Origin: an uncultured Mediterraneibacter sp. | GTDB taxonomy: Bacteria; Bacillota; Clostridia; Lachnospirales; Lachnospiraceae | Direction: 5' to 3' | Assembly: GCA_944376685.1 (NCBI GenBank) | Contig: CALWDN010000006.1 | Coordinates: forward strand, 1 to 45,031 | DNA: 45,031 nt | Shown: in pieces, positions 40,427-45,031 of the stretch | How positions within the stretch are numbered: position 1 is the stretch's first letter | Layout of the letters: each line of letters opens with the position of its first letter | Made by a program: the position numbers and the translations under genes | Notes under the pieces: model-generated | Databases searched by the model: none | What the model saw: the letters and a program-made list of their open reading frames with translations, nothing else | Told to the model about the DNA's origin: nothing

Positions 40427-41308
40427 ATGAAGAAAAATGCACTCACATTAACGGTAGTTGCCAATATGACATCCAATTATTCAGAAGGTCTGGGGAATAT
40501 CGCCAGCGTTCAGAAAGTATTCAAAAACAGAAAGGTCTATACGATCAGGAGCCGGGAAAGTTTAAAGAATGCGGTAATGGTTCAGGCGGGCATGTATGAT
40601 GACCTTCAGACGGAAGTAGATGGCGCCACGCAGAAGCTGGTAACACCAGAATTAAATGCTGCTACCTGCCGTGCGTTGGAAGGCGGATATATGAGTACAA
40701 AAGGAACCACATATGTGAGAAAGAGTTCTGTGTATTTTACAGACGCGATTGCTTGTGAAAGCTTTGTAAATGAGACGCGTTTCCATAATAATCTCTATCT
40801 GGCGGGCAATTATGCAAAGGCGCAGGGAAAGAATATCCAGAACGATGCGGATGGCGTGGGATTAATGCCATATCAGTATGAGTATGATAAATCCTTAAAA
40901 GTATACAGCATGACAGTAGATCTGGACATGGTGGGGAAGGATGAAAACTTTGACGCTGAAGCTTCGCCGGAAGAGAAAGCGGCGAGAATAGAAGCTCTTC
41001 TGCGCGCAGTAGAGACACTGAGTCTTGTAGTCAAGGGAAATCTGGATAATGCAGAGCCGGTGTTTGTTGTTGGCGGATTGAGTGAAAGAAAGACGCATTA
41101 TTTTGAAAATGTAGTTCATGTAGAGGAAGATCGGCTTTTGATGTCAGAAGATCTGAAAGAAAAGATCGCGCAGGGTTATCGCGCAGGTCTGCTTAAGAGC
41201 AAAGTATTTCTGAATGAGAATGAGATCGAAGAAGAACTTCATCCTATGTCAGTTCCCGGATTTTTTAGCGCTCTGGTCGAAGATGTAAAAGCATATTATG
41301 GCGTTTAA
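40427..41308 (+). CDS. cas7: Cascade backbone subunit Cas7 (Cst2/DevR-type)
   Basis: A 293-residue RAMP protein that forms the helical backbone on the guide RNA. Typical parts: the N-terminal LTLTVVANMTSNYSEGLGNIASVQKV, and ESLKNAVMVQAG, then LNAATCRALEGGYMSTKG and a core beta segment (VYSMTVDLDMVG). This fits the Cst2/DevR branch found in type I-B loci. It begins four bases after the cas8 stop with a GGAGG site. Confidence 0.9.
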   Translation: MKKNALTLTVVANMTSNYSEGLGNIASVQKVFKNRKVYTIRSRESLKNAVMVQAGMYDDLQTEVDGATQKLVTPELNAATCRALEGGYMSTKGTTYVRKSSVYFTDAIACESFVNETRFHNNLYLAGNYAKAQGKNIQNDADGVGLMPYQYEYDKSLKVYSMTVDLDMVGKDENFDAEASPEEKAARIEALLRAVETLSLVVKGNLDNAEPVFVVGGLSERKTHYFENVVHVEEDRLLMSEDLKEKIAQGYRAGLLKSKVFLNENEIEEELHPMSVPGFFSALVEDVKAYYGV

Positions 41309-41331
41309 TAAAAGGAAAGCAGGTGATGCAG

Positions 41332-42408
41332 ATGAAAGCGCTGCGTTTGGTGATTCATCAGTCCAGTGCCAATTATAAGCGCAAGGAAACTGTCGATAAT
41401 AAAATGACCTATCCGCTTCCGCCGTTTTCAACCGTGATCGGCGCATTGCATAATGCATGTGGATACCGTGAATATAAAAAGATGGACATTAGTATCCAGG
41501 GCCGGTTTGGTGCTATGCACAGGGAGCCATATACAGACTACTGCTTTTTGAATTCCACGCAGGATGACAGGGGAATCCTGGTGAAGATGAGAAATGCAGA
41601 CATGCTTTCCAATGCCTATGATAGAGTGGCAAGTGCGAAAAAGCCACAGGGTAACAGCTTCCGGAATGGAATAACGATCCAGGTACACGATCAGAAACTG
41701 CTGGATGAATATAGGGCGTTAAAAGATTTAAATGATGAAATCTCTGAGTTTAAGAAAAACAGATTTAATCCTGCGCTGACGCTTCTGAAAAGAAGAAAAA
41801 AGGCTCTTTCTGAAAAAAAGAAAGCATTGGAAAAAGGAAGCGAACAGTTTTGTAAAGTAGAAAGAAGAGAGAAAGAAATCAAAGCTGCAGAGAAACTGAT
41901 GAAAGAGAGAATGGAGCAATTTCAAAATGAAAGGTATACGATTCCAATCTCGAAATTCAGGACTTTGACAAAATCTATGAAGTTTTATGAGGTTTTGGAT
42001 GATATTGAACTTATCATACATGTCCGGGCTTCAGATGAGATTTTGAATGACATTCTTGAACACAGGTTTGATATTACAAGCATTGGGAGAAGTGAGGACT
42101 TTATCTCTCTTGAAGAGGCAAAGATTGTCGAACTCCAGGAAGATTTGGATGAAGAAATCGAAAGCGATTACTCTGCCTATGTAGACAGAAAGTTGGTGGT
42201 TGACGAAAAAATATTTCTGGACCAAAAGCAAGGTGAATCGGGCGGAACTCTCTATTTTCTGAACAAGAACTATGAAGTCAAAGACGGGAAACGTGTTTTT
42301 AAGAAGAAATGGGCACTGTATGTATCAGGATATTCAGCAGACGGATTTGGCGACGGCCTGTATCTTGATACAGACGGGGATAGAAATTACATTGTCAATT
42401 TTTTCTGA
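41332..42408 (+). CDS. cas5: Cascade subunit Cas5 with coiled-coil insertion
   Basis: A 358-residue Cas5, which caps the 5' end of the guide in Cascade. The N-terminal RAMP part is clear: MKALRLVIHQSSANYK, YPLPPFSTVIGALHNACGY and FGAMHREPY. Residues about 122-200 are a long Lys/Glu-rich coiled coil inserted before the C-terminal part, making the protein about 100 residues longer than usual Cas5. ATG 41332 is preferred (AGGTGAT before it); GTG 41323 and ATG 41326 are alternatives. A strong hairpin follows before cas3. Confidence 0.87.
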   Translation: MKALRLVIHQSSANYKRKETVDNKMTYPLPPFSTVIGALHNACGYREYKKMDISIQGRFGAMHREPYTDYCFLNSTQDDRGILVKMRNADMLSNAYDRVASAKKPQGNSFRNGITIQVHDQKLLDEYRALKDLNDEISEFKKNRFNPALTLLKRRKKALSEKKKALEKGSEQFCKVERREKEIKAAEKLMKERMEQFQNERYTIPISKFRTLTKSMKFYEVLDDIELIIHVRASDEILNDILEHRFDITSIGRSEDFISLEEAKIVELQEDLDEEIESDYSAYVDRKLVVDEKIFLDQKQGESGGTLYFLNKNYEVKDGKRVFKKKWALYVSGYSADGFGDGLYLDTDGDRNYIVNFF

Positions 42409-42412
42409 GACT

Positions 42413-42441
42413 AAAGGCAGCAGGGGACAACTGCTGCCTTT
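42413..42441 (+). terminator. 11-bp hairpin between cas5 and cas3
   Basis: AAAGGCAGCAG (42413-42423) pairs perfectly with CTGCTGCCTTT (42431-42441) around a 7-base loop. There is only TTT at the end, so it likely acts as a partial terminator or RNA processing site that lowers cas3 relative to the Cascade genes. Confidence 0.6.
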
Positions 42442-42481
42442 ACTGCAACAGACCAGTATGTAAGCGAAGGAGCAAGAGGAT

Positions 42482-44725
42482 ATGAAAGATGGGACATTTT
42501 GGGCTAAGCCGGATGAAACAATCGAAGAGCATGTGAAAAAGCTTTTGACAGAACTGGAACGGATGAAAGCATATGGATATATACAGGATGATGAGTTATA
42601 TAGACTGGTAGAGATTGCCTGTATTCATCATGATGACGGAAAGATCAATCCGGAGATGCAAAACAGACTTGAAAAGGCGAAATATGGGCATCGCGTAATG
42701 TTTAACCCGGAAAAAGAGATCCCTCATAATGTTCTTTCAGGATTCTTTTTAAATCCAGATGAGTTCAATGAATTTGAAGATCCAAAGCTGGCATACTACC
42801 GGGTTTTGTTTGCAATTCTTTATCATCATGATTATGGAGATCCCATTGAAATTATGGAGGAGAAGAAAGAACTGATCCATTCTCTTCTTGAAGGATTCTG
42901 TATAAATGATATTAATAAGCGGAGCACGAGAAACAGGATCCAAAAGATGGCGACGGATCCGGTTGCGATTAAAGTTAAAGGTTTTTTGCATTTATGTGAT
43001 TACAGTGCAAGTGGCGGATACATTTCAGAATATCCGAATGATTTTTTGGATATTTCAATGGAAAATGTCAGGACGATGTGGCGTCGGCATGATCCGGACG
43101 CGGATTGGAATGAACTGCAGATGTTCTGTGGTGAGAGGCAAAATGAAAACGTGATTGCAATAGCTCAGACCGGAATGGGAAAGACAGAGGCCGGCTTTCG
43201 ATGGATTGGAAATCATAAAGGCTATTTTATCCTTCCGGTGCGAACGGCAATCAATGCAATGTATGACAGAGTGAAAGAAACAATGCTGCTCAACCAAGAT
43301 CTTGATACGCGGCTGGCTGTTCTCCATTCGGAATCGTTGGAGTATTATTCAAAACAATCGGAAAGGAATATCGATTTGCTTGAATATGAAAGCCGGGGAA
43401 AGCATTTGTCCATGCCGCTTAGTATATCTACCCTTGATCAGCTGTTTGATTTTGTTTTTAAGTATCAGACTTATGAACTGAAGTTGACGACTCTTTCATT
43501 TTCCAGAATTGTAATTGATGAAATCCAGATGTATGATCCGGAACTGCTGCGGTATCTGATCGCAGGATTGAAGCAAATCGTCAGTATGGGAGGAAAAGTT
43601 GCGATTATGACTGCAACCCTGCCGCCGTTTATTAAAGATCTGCTGTTGGAAAACATTCCATTTGAAAAGGAAAATATTGCCACGTTTGTGAATGACTCTA
43701 TCCGTCATCATCTGGAGATTCGAGATCGGAAAATTAATGCAGAAGAAATTGAAGGATTTTACCGCAAGAATTGTGAGTCGGGAGAATCCGGGAAAATCCT
43801 GGTTGTATGCAATACGATACGAAAAGCGCAGGAGTTATATGAAGAACTCAAAGAGAACCTGGGCGAGCAGGATGTACATATTCTTCACAGCCGTTTTATA
43901 CGCAGGGAGAGAGCGATACTGGAAAAAGAAATCCTGGATTTTGGAAAGACTTATGATGAAGACAGAAAGATCGATCACAGATCAGGTATCTGGGTTTCAA
44001 CGTCTCTTGTGGAAGCCAGTTTGGATATTGATTTTGATTATCTTTTTACAGAACTTTATGAACTTAGTTCACTGTTTCAAAGGCTGGGCCGGTGCAACCG
44101 GAAAGGAGTAAAAGCAACAGAGAAGCCGAATTGTTTTGTGTATACGCAAATAAACGCAGAATATCTGACCGGTACACCGCATGGCTTTATTGACAGAACT
44201 TTGTTTGAATTATCGAAATCAGCGTTGCGTGAAGCAGATGGAATAATCAGTGAATCACAGAAGATAGAATTGATCAATAAGCATTTTACAACTGAAAATG
44301 TCCGTGCAAGTGAATATATGAAGAAATATGATGCAACCTCATGGATTGACGGGATTCATCCATATCAGTTTGAAAAAAACGAAGTGGACCTGAGAAACAT
44401 TTTGTCTGAAACAGTAATTCCAAGTCCGATATATGAAAAATACAGACAAGAGATAGAAATTGCCGCAGAGAATGCAGCGGATATGACAAGAAACTATATG
44501 GAAAGACTGAAAGAAAAGGAAAAGATCATGCAGTATACACTGAGCGTTCCGTACTGGTATTGGTCGAAGTACCAGTCGGCGGCCTGCCAGGGCAAGGCGC
44601 GTTCATTTGCACCTGTTAAACTTGGACGAAGAGAACAGGTTCCAGTAATGGAATGTGAATATGACAAGGCAGGGTTTCATCAAATGACCTTTCAGGATCA
44701 GACAGGGATAGGCGTCATACTTTAG
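42482..44725 (+). CDS. cas3: CRISPR helicase-nuclease Cas3
   Basis: A 747-residue single-chain Cas3, recruited by Cascade to unwind and shred target DNA. The HD nuclease domain is N-terminal: HHDDGK (49-54), His82 in PHNVLSG, YHHDYGD (114-120) and Asp173. The helicase has Walker A AQTGMGKT (228-235), a DEIQ box (346-349) in place of the usual DEVH, and TATLP (377-381); the motif VI region QRLGRCNRKG is present. No domain is missing. AGGAGCAAGAGG precedes ATG 42482. Confidence 0.94.
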   Translation: MKDGTFWAKPDETIEEHVKKLLTELERMKAYGYIQDDELYRLVEIACIHHDDGKINPEMQNRLEKAKYGHRVMFNPEKEIPHNVLSGFFLNPDEFNEFEDPKLAYYRVLFAILYHHDYGDPIEIMEEKKELIHSLLEGFCINDINKRSTRNRIQKMATDPVAIKVKGFLHLCDYSASGGYISEYPNDFLDISMENVRTMWRRHDPDADWNELQMFCGERQNENVIAIAQTGMGKTEAGFRWIGNHKGYFILPVRTAINAMYDRVKETMLLNQDLDTRLAVLHSESLEYYSKQSERNIDLLEYESRGKHLSMPLSISTLDQLFDFVFKYQTYELKLTTLSFSRIVIDEIQMYDPELLRYLIAGLKQIVSMGGKVAIMTATLPPFIKDLLLENIPFEKENIATFVNDSIRHHLEIRDRKINAEEIEGFYRKNCESGESGKILVVCNTIRKAQELYEELKENLGEQDVHILHSRFIRRERAILEKEILDFGKTYDEDRKIDHRSGIWVSTSLVEASLDIDFDYLFTELYELSSLFQRLGRCNRKGVKATEKPNCFVYTQINAEYLTGTPHGFIDRTLFELSKSALREADGIISESQKIELINKHFTTENVRASEYMKKYDATSWIDGIHPYQFEKNEVDLRNILSETVIPSPIYEKYRQEIEIAAENAADMTRNYMERLKEKEKIMQYTLSVPYWYWSKYQSAACQGKARSFAPVKLGRREQVPVMECEYDKAGFHQMTFQDQTGIGVIL

Positions 44726-44751
44726 TGTATTTTTGGCGAGGGGAAAATATT

Positions 44752-45031
44752 ATGGACAGAGAGATAACGGGCGTTATGGTATATTACAACGAAGTATGCC
44801 AGCGGAAATTGTGGTATTTCTATCACGGTATACAATTGGAACAGGAGAATGAGAATGTAAAAATCGGAAAGGTTCTTGATGAAGAAACTTATAAAAGAGA
44901 TGAAAAACATATTAATATTGATAATGTGATTAATATTGATTTCATCCGTTCAAGCGGGATATTGCATGAGATCAAAAAGAGCCGCAAGATAGAAGAAGCA
45001 GGGATCCTTCAGGTGAAATACTACTTATACT
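44752..45031 (+). CDS. cas4: Cas4 exonuclease (partial, cut by window edge)
   Basis: The first 93 codons of a Cas4-type RecB-like nuclease, which trims new spacers before Cas1-Cas2 integrates them. Visible: start ITGVMVYYNEVCQRKLWYF with the first iron-sulfur cysteine, KIGKVLDE, IRSSGILHEIKKS with the catalytic Glu-x-Lys, and the QVKYYLY helix (QxxxY motif). The remaining cysteines and the rest lie beyond the window. An AGGGG site precedes ATG 44752. Presence of cas4 implies cas1, cas2 and an array to the right. Confidence 0.9.
   Translation, partial: MDREITGVMVYYNEVCQRKLWYFYHGIQLEQENENVKIGKVLDEETYKRDEKHINIDNVINIDFIRSSGILHEIKKSRKIEEAGILQVKYYLY

Overview
The window looks like chromosome of a gut Firmicute close to the Lachnospiraceae (Clostridia). 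The basis is gene content and style: moderate GC, strong AGGAGG ribosome sites, YerC/DUF1836/PcrA housekeeping genes and a Clostridia-type phage. This is inference from sequence character; no ribosomal RNA is present to prove it. There are three blocks: a prophage (1 to about 30,100), a short chromosomal stretch (about 30,100-37,710), and a defence locus (37,770 to the right edge) made of a type I toxin-antitoxin pair followed by a type I CRISPR-cas operon that runs off the window.

Prophage (nearly all on +; integrase and repressor must lie left of base 1). Bases 1-10,414 are the early region: small unknown genes, a recombination set (YqaJ-type exonuclease, DUF1351, RecT, RusA resolvase), a DUF4373 replication-type protein, a C5 cytosine methyltransferase with three internal repeats, an AT-rich RelA/SpoT-domain cargo gene bracketed by inverted repeats, and a sigma-region-4-like late regulator. 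A terminator, a promoter, one AT-rich membrane-protein cargo gene and a tRNA-like element separate early from late. The late operon is a siphovirus order: TerS, TerL, SPP1-type portal, minor capsid protein with a foreign C-terminal domain plus a likely immunity gene, a Prp-like cysteine protease, scaffold, capsid, four connector/minor capsid genes, tail tube, two chaperone-like genes, tape measure, Dit-like and Gp37-like baseplate proteins, receptor-binding protein, holin and endolysin.

Four points stand out in the phage. (1) The receptor-binding protein gene ends in an invertible segment (26,631-27,376): a reverse-strand cassette carries an alternative C-terminus that joins in frame if two inverted copies of an 18-bp perfect (36-bp, 32 identical) repeat recombine. 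(2) Scaffold, capsid and tail tube all carry an N-terminal LQLFA motif, and the phage encodes a Prp-like protease of the kind that cuts such motifs. (3) The minor capsid protein looks like a virion-delivered polymorphic toxin with a 74-residue immunity partner. (4) The RelA/SpoT cargo gene has 5' and 3' flanks able to pair with each other in competition with its terminator.

The right prophage border cuts a reverse-strand substrate-binding lipoprotein gene, of which only the first ~85 codons remain. Chromosomal genes follow: a zinc-ribbon membrane protein (-), a PHP-family phosphoesterase, a YerC-like TrpR-family regulator, a DUF1836 protein (-), PcrA helicase, a small acidic-tailed membrane protein and a TrmA/RlmD-type RNA uridine methyltransferase.

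The defence locus starts with a previously easy-to-miss 30-residue Hol_Tox-type toxin on the minus strand (37,904-37,996), whose 3' end is overlapped by a convergent antitoxin RNA with a near-consensus promoter. Then come cas6, a Cas8 large subunit (Csx8/Cas8a1-like), cas7, cas5 with an unusual coiled-coil insertion, an 11-bp hairpin, cas3 and the start of cas4. No CRISPR array is inside the window; it is expected further right, after cas1/cas2.
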